NCBI GenBank assembly: GCA_910574015.1
Contig: CAJSYQ010000017.1
Span: forward strand, 17,698 to 73,162
Origin: Eubacteriaceae bacterium
Lineage (GTDB): Bacteria > Bacillota > Clostridia > Lachnospirales > Lachnospiraceae
Length of the DNA: 55,465 nt
Reading direction: 5' to 3'
This document shows, one piece after another, positions 1 through 6,583 of the stretch. Position numbers and translations under genes: made by a program. The notes beneath the pieces were generated by a model. It did not search any database. It saw only the letters and a program-made list of their open reading frames with translations, and was not told the origin of the DNA. How positions within the stretch are numbered: the first letter of the stretch is position 1; every line of letters starts with the position of its first letter.

Positions 1-491
1 TTAGAGAGGAAAGACTTGGGATTGTTCTGTGATGTATTGGCAGAAACAGGGGTGGAATCCAGTCCTATGAAGGAGGTATCTATGATGCCATCTGCAGCAA
101 GGGAAAGAACCTGTGACTGCATAATGTAGGAAAGAATGGAATGGTCAAGATCTTTCAGGAAGCGGTCAAAAGTCCAGTATGAAGGAAGCGGCAGGGAAAT
201 ATCAAAGCCGCAGTAATGGGCAATGAGAAGATTATTATTGAGATAATCGACAAGGTCAGTAATCATGGGGAAGCCTTCACATTTCATGACAATGAAGGCA
301 CAAATCATGGCGTGGTTGGAAAAACCTTTACGTCCCGTTTTTGGGTATTCCTGAACGAAAGACAGATCAAGATTCAGGAAAAGGGAATCATAAAATTTAG
401 CAACAGGTTGAGAGGTAAAAAGACGGATGTCTTGAATGATTTGTTGACGGTAGATAGCAATCAGCTCCTTTCGGTGAATTTGTTTTGGCAA
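1..491 (-). pseudogene. Transposase, 5' part, running off the window
   Basis: Reading the minus strand from a TTG at 491 gives about 163 uninterrupted residues continuing past position 1. The protein begins PKQIHRKELIAIYRQQI and contains an LDSTPVSAN stretch that looks like the first catalytic Asp region of a DDE transposase of the IS4/IS1182 type. The exact IS family is not recognised. No ATG lies in frame near the start and no good ribosome binding site was seen, so the start is approximate. It lies just left of a wrecked response-regulator gene, so insertion of this IS probably caused that damage. Whether the rest of the transposase is intact cannot be judged from this window. Confidence 0.6.
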
Positions 492-533
492 CTTAATTAT
501 ACCATTTGGAGCTGGTTGTTACTATAAATACAG

Positions 534-565
534 AACCAAAGGTTCTGGGAACTAAAGGTTCTGGG
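534..565 (+). repeat. Two 16-bp direct repeats next to the IS
   Basis: A 16-bp unit, AACCAAAGGTTCTGGG, is followed directly by a second copy with one change (AACTAAAGGTTCTGGG). AGAACC and GGTTCT within the first copy are also inverted. The repeats lie between the transposase start and the response-regulator remnant and probably belong to the IS end, but no matching opposite end is visible. Confidence 0.45.
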
Positions 566-567
566 AG

Positions 568-684
568 TGATAAAAGAGGTTGCCATGCCTCGCAAATCCG
601 CATAAATACTGAATGTGTGGAGTTTTGCTCATGGCTATCAAAACAATAAGGGGAGTGGGGTATCGGATTGATGTGGAAAAATAA
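568..684 (+). pseudogene. Remnant of OmpR-family response regulator
   Basis: The last codons, 634-684, translate as AIKTIRGVGYRIDVEK and stop. This is the conserved C-terminal strand of OmpR/PhoB winged-helix response regulators. Upstream, about 568-630 gives only scattered similarity (V-A-M and R-K-like residues) in changing frames. The receiver domain and most of the effector domain are gone, apparently replaced by the IS to the left. The fragment overlaps the start of the histidine kinase at 671, which is the normal coupling of a regulator-kinase operon. The kinase therefore has no cognate regulator in this window. Confidence 0.72.
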
Positions 685-2110
685 ATCAAGCCTTACAGTG
701 AAAATATTTTTAATAACAATGGCTCTGTTGGTTGCAGCTTGTAGCATTTCCGTTTTGTGTATGGCAAAGTACATTCCAGAAACCTATGGCAGTCAATTAT
801 CTGAGCGTTTACAGAACGAAGCCCAAGAGTTAGTCCAAGAGTTAGGGGAATGTACAAGTCTTGAAGATTGTTATACATTAGTGGATTCCTTTTCGCTAGA
901 AATGGATGCACGAGTTTCCATCAATGACCAAGATGGGTATTTAATTTATCCAGAAGCGGGTGGGAAGATAGATATGTCAAATGACACAGTTGCAGTTATG
1001 AAAGATGAAGATGAACACAGCCGGGCTGTAGAGGATGAACTATTATCAGGAATCATGTTTCCATTCACAATAAAAAACACGGGTGAAGGGTATATTTTGG
1101 AAGTGCATGGAAAATCCTCACCAATAAATCAAGCAGCGTCCGCAATACAAGAAACACTGCCCACTATATTGATAGGGATTTTTATATTGTCTATTTTATG
1201 CTCTTTTTTTTATTCACATTATATAACAAATCCAATTATAGAAATAAGCAAAGTGTCAGAACGGATGGCAGAGCTTGATTTTAGCATGAAAAGTGATTTG
1301 AAAAGGAATGACGAGGTAGGCGTTTTGTCGGAAAGCCTAAACGCTCTTTCGGGGAATCTTGAAAAGACATTGCATGAGTTGGAAAGTGAGATTAGAAAAG
1401 AGAAGGAGCTTGAGAAAAAACAACGGAATTTCTTTGCGTCCGCATCCCATGACCTTAAAACGCCGATTGCTATTTTGATAGGGCATTTAAATGGGATTCT
1501 GGATGGCGTTGGAGATTATAAGAACGCAAAACCATATATAGAGCGTTCGATTGCAATAGCGGAACAGATGAATCAACTGGTACAATCCCTTCTGTTTATC
1601 GCTTATGTAGAAAATGGAACAGTTATGCCAGTGTTTGAAAAGTCAGATTTTGCAGAGCTGGTTCGGCGCAGCGTGGGGGAGATGTCCTGTTTGATTGAAG
1701 ATAAAGGACAGCAGTTATCTGTTGATATCCCAGATAGGGCTATCTGTTGGTTTGACGGTGATATGATGGAGCGTGTAATAAAAAACCTTTTGGAAAATGC
1801 CATTAAATATTCGCCCGTTAAGGGGAGCATAGCAATATCTATGTCGCAAGACCGAAATGCAAACATAAAATTTGAAATAGAAAACACAGGCGTTACCATT
1901 CCAAATGCTTCACTGCCCCATCTATTTGAGCCATTTTACCGTGTTGACGCTTCACGAAGCAAAGAGAATGGCGGTAACGGATTAGGTATGTATATTATAA
2001 AGACATTATTAGAAAGCCATGACGCTTCCTATGGAATCTGCAATACGGATAGTGGGGTGAAATTTCAATTCTGCCTTACAGCGTCAAAAATCCACAGGAA
2101 ATCCATATAA
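671..2110 (+). CDS. Sensor histidine kinase (orphaned by loss of its regulator)
   Basis: This 479-residue membrane kinase autophosphorylates on His and passes phosphate to a response regulator. Transmembrane segments lie near residues 9-31 and 162-184, bounding an extracellular sensor of about 130 residues. A HAMP-like linker and coiled coil follow. The HisKA motif is SASHDLKTP with His at about residue 260. The ATPase domain has the N box ENAIKYSP, then LFEPFYRVD and GGNGLGMYI glycine motifs. The ATG at 671 is preferred over the TTG at 668. The gene overlaps the tail of the broken response regulator and is followed by an exported protein, a common trio in Clostridia. The stimulus is unknown; VanS-like or peptide-sensing roles are possible. 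Confidence 0.9.
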   Translation: MWKNKSSLTVKIFLITMALLVAACSISVLCMAKYIPETYGSQLSERLQNEAQELVQELGECTSLEDCYTLVDSFSLEMDARVSINDQDGYLIYPEAGGKIDMSNDTVAVMKDEDEHSRAVEDELLSGIMFPFTIKNTGEGYILEVHGKSSPINQAASAIQETLPTILIGIFILSILCSFFYSHYITNPIIEISKVSERMAELDFSMKSDLKRNDEVGVLSESLNALSGNLEKTLHELESEIRKEKELEKKQRNFFASASHDLKTPIAILIGHLNGILDGVGDYKNAKPYIERSIAIAEQMNQLVQSLLFIAYVENGTVMPVFEKSDFAELVRRSVGEMSCLIEDKGQQLSVDIPDRAICWFDGDMMERVIKNLLENAIKYSPVKGSIAISMSQDRNANIKFEIENTGVTIPNASLPHLFEPFYRVDASRSKENGGNGLGMYIIKTLLESHDASYGICNTDSGVKFQFCLTASKIHRKSI

Positions 2111-2192
2111 ACTCCAACAAGAATCCAAATAGCCTTAGTAAAATGTAGTCGTTCCAATGGAGCGACTATTTTAATGAAAGCGAGGTAGCAAA

Positions 2193-2687
2193 ATGTTCAA
2201 AGCAAAATGGTTAGGAGTGCTTGCTGTAACTGCCATTGTGGGAGGCAGCGTGGTAAGCGTGGCTGCGGCAAATGCTAAAAGTGTTGAAACTATCGTTGAT
2301 ACTGAATCAGATGGCGTAATGTCATACACGGATGACAACGGCAATATCTGGTGTAGTGTAAACAATGGGGAAACATGGATGTCTGCATCCGATTATGAGA
2401 AAGAAAACACAGTTTCGGCTATTGAATGGTGGACTTACGATGAGTACAAGGCATGGGCAGAGCAGGAAAAGGCTGATATGCAGAAAATGGCTGATGAAAA
2501 AGCTGTTGTGGAAACCAGCGAAGGCACTGTTGTGTGGACACAGGAAATGACGGATGAAATTGTTGCAGAGAATGAGCGGATTCTTGAAGATATTAAGAAC
2601 GGTGTGCTTGTTTCTAAATCTGTAGACGGCGACAGTGAAGGAATGGCATCCTACAATCCTAATGATATTGCAACAATCTGCGACTAA
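2193..2687 (+). CDS. Exported protein linked to the two-component system
   Basis: The 164-residue protein starts with a signal peptide: Lys at residues 4-5, hydrophobic core LGVLAVTAIVGGSVVSVA, and an Ala-rich cleavage region near residue 28. The mature part is acidic, with a DDNGNIWCSVNNGETW stretch that could form a beta hairpin and a WWTYDEYKAWAEQEK helix. No enzyme motif is visible. It lies about 80 bases after the histidine kinase on the same strand, with a GCGAGG-type site before the ATG. Similar exported proteins follow kinase genes in Lachnospiraceae. A role as a sensed or signal-modifying accessory factor is inference only. Confidence 0.7.
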   Translation: MFKAKWLGVLAVTAIVGGSVVSVAAANAKSVETIVDTESDGVMSYTDDNGNIWCSVNNGETWMSASDYEKENTVSAIEWWTYDEYKAWAEQEKADMQKMADEKAVVETSEGTVVWTQEMTDEIVAENERILEDIKNGVLVSKSVDGDSEGMASYNPNDIATICD

Positions 2688-2814
2688 AGAAGCATAACAA
2701 TGCCGTTGATTTGATGTAAAGTCCATTGTGCAGGAAATAGGTGCTGTTTTTCAATAAGTTATATAGATGTATATTCGGTGTTCCATAAAAAGATAGTGTC
2801 CTATTTTGCTGCAT

Positions 2815-2848
2815 ACCTGCCCGCTGAAGCATTATTAAGTGGGCAGGT
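2815..2848 (+). terminator. Intrinsic terminator-like hairpin
   Basis: ACCTGCCCGCT pairs with AGTGGGCAGGT (11 bp, one wobble) around a 12-base loop, followed by AAATTTTAAT. It lies 128 bases after the exported protein and probably ends the kinase transcript. Confidence 0.65.
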
Positions 2849-2969
2849 AAATTTTAATATGCTGTTAGCGAATAAAAAAATTGTACTAATGGGTTCTATT
2901 CATCCCGCCATATAAAAAAACGGTGTTATGGTGGGCTGATTTGCTACGCCCGAAAAGACTTAACAAATA

Positions 2970-3007
2970 CTCTCCAGACCTGTTTTAAAGTTTGGAGGGA
3001 TTTTTTT
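2970..3007 (+). terminator. Leader terminator 1 (IME1 copy)
   Basis: CTCC and GGAG close a hairpin with inner GAC/GTT-type pairs, followed by GGGATTTTTTT. The ICE copy at 36915-36952 has different inner arms (ACTTC/GAAGT) that still pair. It is upstream of the regulator start, so it would act as an attenuator. Confidence 0.6.
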
Positions 3008-3180
3008 ATGTCCTTTTTTCGGGCAGTTATCCATCTGCTCACGCAACGCAGAGTTTATCCATACATAGAATATTGGGGATTGGCAGGAAGCCAGTTAAAA
3101 AAATCCCTGCCCATGCAACGCTACTTCTCACCATGAAACCAGAAGTAGAATCTCCACTTAACAGAATATGTATCTCCTAT

Positions 3181-3216
3181 AACCGTAGAGGTCACAGAGC
3201 CTTTGCGGTTTTTCTT
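3181..3216 (+). terminator. Leader terminator 2 (IME1 copy)
   Basis: AACCGTAGAGG pairs along its full length with CCTTTGCGGTT (11 bp, two wobbles) around an 8-base loop, followed by TTTCTTTTG. The ICE equivalent pairs GCCGTAAAGG with CCTTTGCGGT, and IME2 interrupts it there. Confidence 0.65.
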
Positions 3217-3284
3217 TTGTCGTTTTTTATCGGAATGTGCCGCAGGGCTGTATTTGATATTCGTTGCCACTCCCCGCCCTCTCC

Positions 3285-3320
3285 ATCTGGATTTTAGCAT
3301 TTCAAAAATTCAGATGGGAG
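3285..3320 (+). promoter_or_regulatory. Hairpin abutting the ribosome binding site
   Basis: ATCTGGATTTT pairs over 11 bp with AAAATTCAGAT, and the GGGAG ribosome binding site begins at the next base (3316). A homologous hairpin precedes the regulator at 48426. Stacking next to the ribosome binding site could tune initiation; this is inference. Confidence 0.55.
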
Positions 3321-3329
3321 GTACTTACG

Positions 3330-3845
3330 GTGAAGTATGCACCAAGAAAAGTATATATCAAAGAAAGCGGCGGTTATGCGGAATTAACCTATAAGGATTT
3401 CTGCCGCCGCAGGCAAACCGACCAGAGTTACATGGACAAGCTGTTTATCCCCGTGCAGGGCTGTCTGCTTGAGGTAGTGCGGGAACAGTATGTAGAGTTC
3501 TACAAAGATAAAGAACGGTGGCGTTATCTGAAAAAACTGGACACGAACCACAGCCTGCTTTCATTGGAGGGATTTACGGACAGCGAGGGAAATGTGCTTG
3601 ACTTCGTTATTGATGAAACGGTAGACGTTGCGGAAACCGTTGTCCATGCGGTGATGGTGGACAGGCTGAAAACAGCCATGTCTTTGTTGTCGGACAGTGA
3701 ACAGACGTTGATACAAGCAATCTTTTTTGGAGAACTGTCCGAGCGGGAAGTCGGATTGCGGTTAGGTGTGACGCAGAGCGTTGTGAACAAGCGCAAAGCT
3801 AAAATCCTTGCGAAGCTGAGAAAGATAATCGAAAACAAAATTTAA
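3330..3845 (+). CDS. Sigma-70 region-4-like regulator 1 (IME1)
   Basis: The 171-residue protein starts at GTG 3330, chosen because GGGAGG lies 8 bases upstream and the ATG-like codons further left fall inside the leader hairpin. Its C-terminus, about residues 120-168, is a helix-turn-helix of the sigma-70 region-4 type (LSDSEQTLIQAIFFGELSE, then REVGLRLGVTQSVVNKRK). No sigma region 2 is seen, so it is more likely a transcription activator than a full sigma factor. Such proteins are typical first genes of clostridial ICE/IME regulatory modules. Two further helix-turn-helix genes follow on the same strand. Confidence 0.8.
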   Translation: MKYAPRKVYIKESGGYAELTYKDFCRRRQTDQSYMDKLFIPVQGCLLEVVREQYVEFYKDKERWRYLKKLDTNHSLLSLEGFTDSEGNVLDFVIDETVDVAETVVHAVMVDRLKTAMSLLSDSEQTLIQAIFFGELSEREVGLRLGVTQSVVNKRKAKILAKLRKIIENKI

Positions 3846-3932
3846 GGCGTTCAGCCCCTTTGTTTTTTCCTTTGGGAAAATGAGGGGGTTTTTGCCTGCC
3901 CTCTCAATCAATTCTGATTGGAGGAAATAAGG

Positions 3933-4358
3933 ATGGCATACAACCACGGACGGGAGGACAGGAAATGGCGTATCTGGAAAGAAGCGGAAGAAAAGATTCT
4001 GCGTGAGTGCGGCGTTGATGAAGCGGTCATTGAACAAATCCGCACAGACGACAGGGCAGATTTTAATTCCAACAGGCGGTTTTACCGATGGGCGAGCGAC
4101 TTCGGCGAATACCTTGAGGGCATGGCGGACAGGGAGAAGCAGTCGGAGGTAAGGTCTGTTTCTGATTTACTGGACGAGATTGAGGACGAAACCCTGTACC
4201 TTGCCTTAATCACGGTGGATAGGCGCACGTTACAAATCGTCCTGCTGAAAATGCAGGGCTATTCCACAAAGGAGATTGCCCCGCTTGTGCATTTAACGGC
4301 AGGGGCTGTCTATGCAAGGCTCAATCATCTGCGGAAGAAGCTACGGAAAATTTTATAA
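3933..4358 (+). CDS. Sigma-70 region-4-like regulator 2 (IME1)
   Basis: The 141-residue protein starts at ATG 3933, with GGAGG ending 10 bases upstream and a small AATCA/TGATT hairpin just before it. The N-terminal half is charged and unassigned. Residues about 100-141 form a helix-turn-helix (RRTLQIVLLKMQGYSTKEI, then APLVHLTAGAVYARLNHLRK) of the RNA polymerase sigma region-4 or LuxR type. It follows regulator 1 by 87 bases and probably shares its transcript. The target promoter is unknown; control of IME1 excision or transfer genes is the likely role by position. Confidence 0.75.
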   Translation: MAYNHGREDRKWRIWKEAEEKILRECGVDEAVIEQIRTDDRADFNSNRRFYRWASDFGEYLEGMADREKQSEVRSVSDLLDEIEDETLYLALITVDRRTLQIVLLKMQGYSTKEIAPLVHLTAGAVYARLNHLRKKLRKIL

Positions 4359-4440
4359 GCGGCTAATATACCCTGCTTTCCTATGGGCTATCGGGTGAGG
4401 GGCACCCCCCTCATTCAATTCTTTTCGGGAGGAAAGCAGG

Positions 4441-4914
4441 ATGGCATATAGGGATAAGACATACACGCTTCGGGAGGAATCCACGGAAAGCGGCAAAAGG
4501 TATTTTATCAGTTTTAAGGACGGGCAGGGGGAACACCACGAGTTAGAAGTGTCCGAGCAGCTCTTTCTTGAATTTCGGCAGATGGAACGCAGGAACAGAA
4601 ACCTTCAGCAATGGAACCAGCGGCACAGGGAGTTTAACGAGGTGTGGGATGAAACGCTTTACAGACGTGCGTTAAGAGTGCCTAAAACGCTTGATGAAAG
4701 AATGATGGAAAAAGAACGGAATGAACTGTTTTACAAAGCTGTTGCCCGACTGCCAGAGATACAAAGACGGCGTTTCCTGCTTTATTACGAGTATGATTTT
4801 AATTTTTACCAAATCGCAGAGATGGAGCATTGCACCGCTTCCGCTGTCCAGAAGTCTGTTTCGGTTGCAAGGGAGAAAGTCAAGGCAGAAATGAGGAAAT
4901 ATCTCCAACCTTGA
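4441..4914 (+). CDS. Sigma-70 region-4-like regulator 3 (IME1)
   Basis: The 157-residue protein starts at ATG 4441 behind GGGAGGAAAGC. Its N-terminus (KTYTLREESTESGKRYFISF, then KDGQG) closely resembles that of the ICE regulator at 48426, which has YTLTITEGHYYLSFKDGRG in the same place, so the two are homologues. The C-terminal helix-turn-helix (LPEIQRRRFLLYYEYDFNFY, then QIAEMEHCTASAVQKSV) is a sigma region-4 fold. Three consecutive regulators of this kind in one small element is a notable arrangement. They may act as a cascade or heteromers. Confidence 0.8.
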   Translation: MAYRDKTYTLREESTESGKRYFISFKDGQGEHHELEVSEQLFLEFRQMERRNRNLQQWNQRHREFNEVWDETLYRRALRVPKTLDERMMEKERNELFYKAVARLPEIQRRRFLLYYEYDFNFYQIAEMEHCTASAVQKSVSVAREKVKAEMRKYLQP

Positions 4915-4921
4915 CTGTTAC

Positions 4922-4953
4922 CGCCCGAAAAAGAAATCCGCTTTTTATCGGCG
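4922..4953 (+). terminator. Hairpin after regulator 3
   Basis: CGCCCGA pairs with TCGGCG (one bulged C) and continues with AAAAG/CTTTT around a short loop. It begins 8 bases after the regulator 3 stop. No long T tract follows, so it may be a weak terminator or a processing hairpin. Confidence 0.45.
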
Positions 4954-4973
4954 TAGGATTGGCGGCATTACAT

Positions 4974-5008
4974 ACTCTCACTTCTTTTTGTGGGAGTAAA
5001 TCTTTTTA
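4974..5008 (+). terminator. Second hairpin with T tract before the RepA-like gene
   Basis: ACTCTCAC pairs with GTGGGAGT (one wobble) around TTCTTTTT, followed by AAATCTTTTT. Together with the preceding hairpin it separates the regulator genes from the replication and mobilization genes. Confidence 0.5.
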
Positions 5009-5023
5009 AGGAGGTCAACGCCT

Positions 5024-5110
5024 ATGTGCAACAAAACCAAAGACACCGCCCGAAAGGAGGAATCCCATGCAGAAGCTTCAGACAGTCAACGCCGACACGC
5101 TCCTTTATGA
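5024..5110 (+). CDS. Possible 28-aa upstream ORF
   Basis: The ATG at 5024 has an excellent site (AAGGAGG, 7 bases upstream) and encodes a hydrophilic peptide, MCNKTKDTARKEESHAEASD and on to HAPL. It overlaps the first 44 bases of the RepA-like gene in another frame, so it may couple translation of that gene. No homologue is recognised. It could equally be a leader with no product function. Confidence 0.35.
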   Translation: MCNKTKDTARKEESHAEASDSQRRHAPL

Positions 5111-6041
5111 GCCGCTTGAAAAGCCGTCCTTTGTGGTGGACGGTCTGATACCCACGGGTTTAATCCTGTTCTGCGGCTCACAGAAAATCGGCAAGAGCTG
5201 GCTCATGTTAAAGCTCTGCCTATGCGTGTCGCAGGGAATCCCCTTATGGGATATGCCAACACAGGAGGGCGATGTGCTTTATCTTTGCCTTGAGGACACG
5301 TTCTGCCGCATACAAGACAGGCTGTTTCGCTTGACGGACGAAGCAAGCGGGCGGCTCCACTTTGCGGTGGCAAGCGATAAGCTGTCAGACGGTCTTATCG
5401 TGCAGTTGGAAGATTATCTGAAAGAATATCCCGACAGCAGGCTCATTGTGATTGACACCTTGCAGAAAGTCCGCACCGCATCCAAAGACAATGCCTATGC
5501 AAGCGATTATGGGGACATCTCCCTTATCAAAGACTTTGCCGACAGGCACTCATTGGCGGTCATTGTCGTACACCACATCCGAAAGCAGAATGACAGCGAC
5601 GTGTTCAACAAAGTGTCTGGCACGACGGGATTGACGGGGAGTGCGGACGCAACCTTTGTTCTGGAACAGGAAAGCCGTGCGTCTAATGCTGCCAAGCTGT
5701 ATGTGACGGGCAGGGACACGCCCTATCAGGAGTTTAAGCTCCGTTTCCGTGATTGCAGTTGGGAACTGGTGGAGCGTAAGGAGCAGGAACAGCTTGCCAA
5801 AGAAGCGATACCAGACGTCCTTTTTCGGATTGTAAATTTTATGCAGGACAAAGAGGAATGGACTGGCACAGCCACAGAGTTATTAGACGCTCTGGGGGAA
5901 ACAGAAACAGCGGCAAATGTCTTGACAAAGTGGATGAACGAGTACCGCCTTGACTTCCTGCTTGAAAACCATATCCGTTATGATTTCAGCCGCAGGAGCA
6001 GCGGACGGATGATTTCCCTTGCTGTTGCCACCGACATTTAA
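5067..6041 (+). CDS. RepA-like AAA/RecA-fold ATPase (IME1)
   Basis: This 324-residue P-loop ATPase has Walker A GSQKIGKSW at about residues 37-45 and Walker B RLIVIDTLQ near residue 128, with a VVHHIRKQN motif following. The layout matches the RepA/DnaB-like hexameric helicase family (AAA_25) found in plasmids and ICEs. It probably unwinds or loads replication proteins onto the excised circle. The start at 5067 has AAGGAGGAATCCC upstream. The relaxase, ParB and recombinase genes follow, so this is the first gene of the IME1 maintenance and transfer module. Confidence 0.8.
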   Translation: MQKLQTVNADTLLYEPLEKPSFVVDGLIPTGLILFCGSQKIGKSWLMLKLCLCVSQGIPLWDMPTQEGDVLYLCLEDTFCRIQDRLFRLTDEASGRLHFAVASDKLSDGLIVQLEDYLKEYPDSRLIVIDTLQKVRTASKDNAYASDYGDISLIKDFADRHSLAVIVVHHIRKQNDSDVFNKVSGTTGLTGSADATFVLEQESRASNAAKLYVTGRDTPYQEFKLRFRDCSWELVERKEQEQLAKEAIPDVLFRIVNFMQDKEEWTGTATELLDALGETETAANVLTKWMNEYRLDFLLENHIRYDFSRRSSGRMISLAVATDI

Positions 6042-6068
6042 ACCTATGTGACATTGGCGGCTTTACCT

Positions 6069-6117
6069 TATGCGTGACGGTCATGACGGTGATGACGGTG
6101 TTTTTGGGATACCCCCT
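6069..6117 (+). repeat. 49-bp inverted repeat, left arm (IME1 oriT region)
   Basis: The arm starts TATGCGTGACGGTCATGACG and ends GGGATACCCCCT. Its reverse complement recurs at 6500-6548 with only two mismatches. It contains three spaced TGACGGT units, which resemble iterons. A partial third copy lies at about 6170-6220. The two arms enclose 382 bases that include the predicted nick site. Confidence 0.8.
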
Positions 6118-6339
6118 GCCACTGTCACCGTCATAGCGGATGTATGTAAAATCGGCGGCTCTGCCCTGCGGGTGACAGCGGTGACGGTGGTGACGGCAAT
6201 ATTGGGATACACCGCCGCTGTCATCCCTACGGGAGAACACCCCGTAAACGCAAGATGCAGGCGTGGGCTTTGCTCGCCCTTTTCGGCTCGTAAAGCCACC
6301 CCTGCGGTCAGAAAAATCCCCCAATTTTTCCGACTGCGT

Positions 6340-6377
6340 TTACAGGGTGTAACACACTACACTTTGCCCTGCAAAGA
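6340..6377 (-). other. Predicted MobV-family oriT nick region
   Basis: On the minus strand the sequence reads GCAAAGTGTAGTGTGTTACA followed by CCCTG. MobV relaxases of the pMV158 type nick inside the sequence TAGTGTG/TTA, which is present here exactly (complement at 6350-6359) with inverted GTGTA/TACAC arms flanking it. The MobV/Pre relaxase gene starts 200 bases downstream, so this is very probably the IME1 transfer origin. Nicking has not been shown. Confidence 0.75.
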
Positions 6378-6499
6378 GCCGTGTGCCAGACGTTCCCTCT
6401 GGACTCCCTTAAAGCAGGGCTTGCGCCCTGCCCCATCCTGCGCCTTACGGCTTCGGATGGAAGAATGACGGCGTGACAGTGACGGTTATGACTGGCGAT

Positions 6500-6548
6500 A
6501 GGGGGTATCCCAAAATCACCGTCATCATCGTCATGACCGTCACGCATA
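6500..6548 (-). repeat. 49-bp inverted repeat, right arm (IME1 oriT region)
   Basis: Reverse complement of 6069-6117 with two differences. It ends 35 bases before the relaxase start codon. Confidence 0.8.
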
Positions 6549-6583
6549 CAGATTACCCGCCGAAAGAAAGGAGGAATCATGCC

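Larger units (their letters stand above)
2905..3329 (+). ncRNA. Structured leader upstream of IME1 sigma-like gene, copy 1
   Basis: About 425 bases without a credible gene. It aligns by eye with a second leader at 36855-37124 joined to 48305-48425. Shared elements in order are: a CCCGCCAT/ATGGTGGG hairpin around an A-rich core (2914-2935); terminator 1, with CTCC/GGAG ends and a T tract (2970-3007); a GGCAGG/CCTGCC hairpin near 3081-3112; the segment ATCTCC-AT-A-CCGTA; terminator 2 (3181-3216); and a long hairpin directly before the ribosome binding site (3285-3315). The paired arms differ between copies while keeping pairing, which supports RNA structure. The order suggests attenuation of the downstream regulator. 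The trigger is unknown. Confidence 0.6.

Noticed and set aside
216-527. Plus-strand reading frame of 103 residues
   Set aside because: It is antisense to the transposase fragment, whose minus-strand translation is far more protein-like and shows a DST catalytic-type motif.
2992-3297. Plus-strand frame of 101 residues in the IME1 leader
   Set aside because: It runs through hairpins and terminators conserved in the ICE leader, where the frame is not conserved; no ribosome binding site or family was seen.
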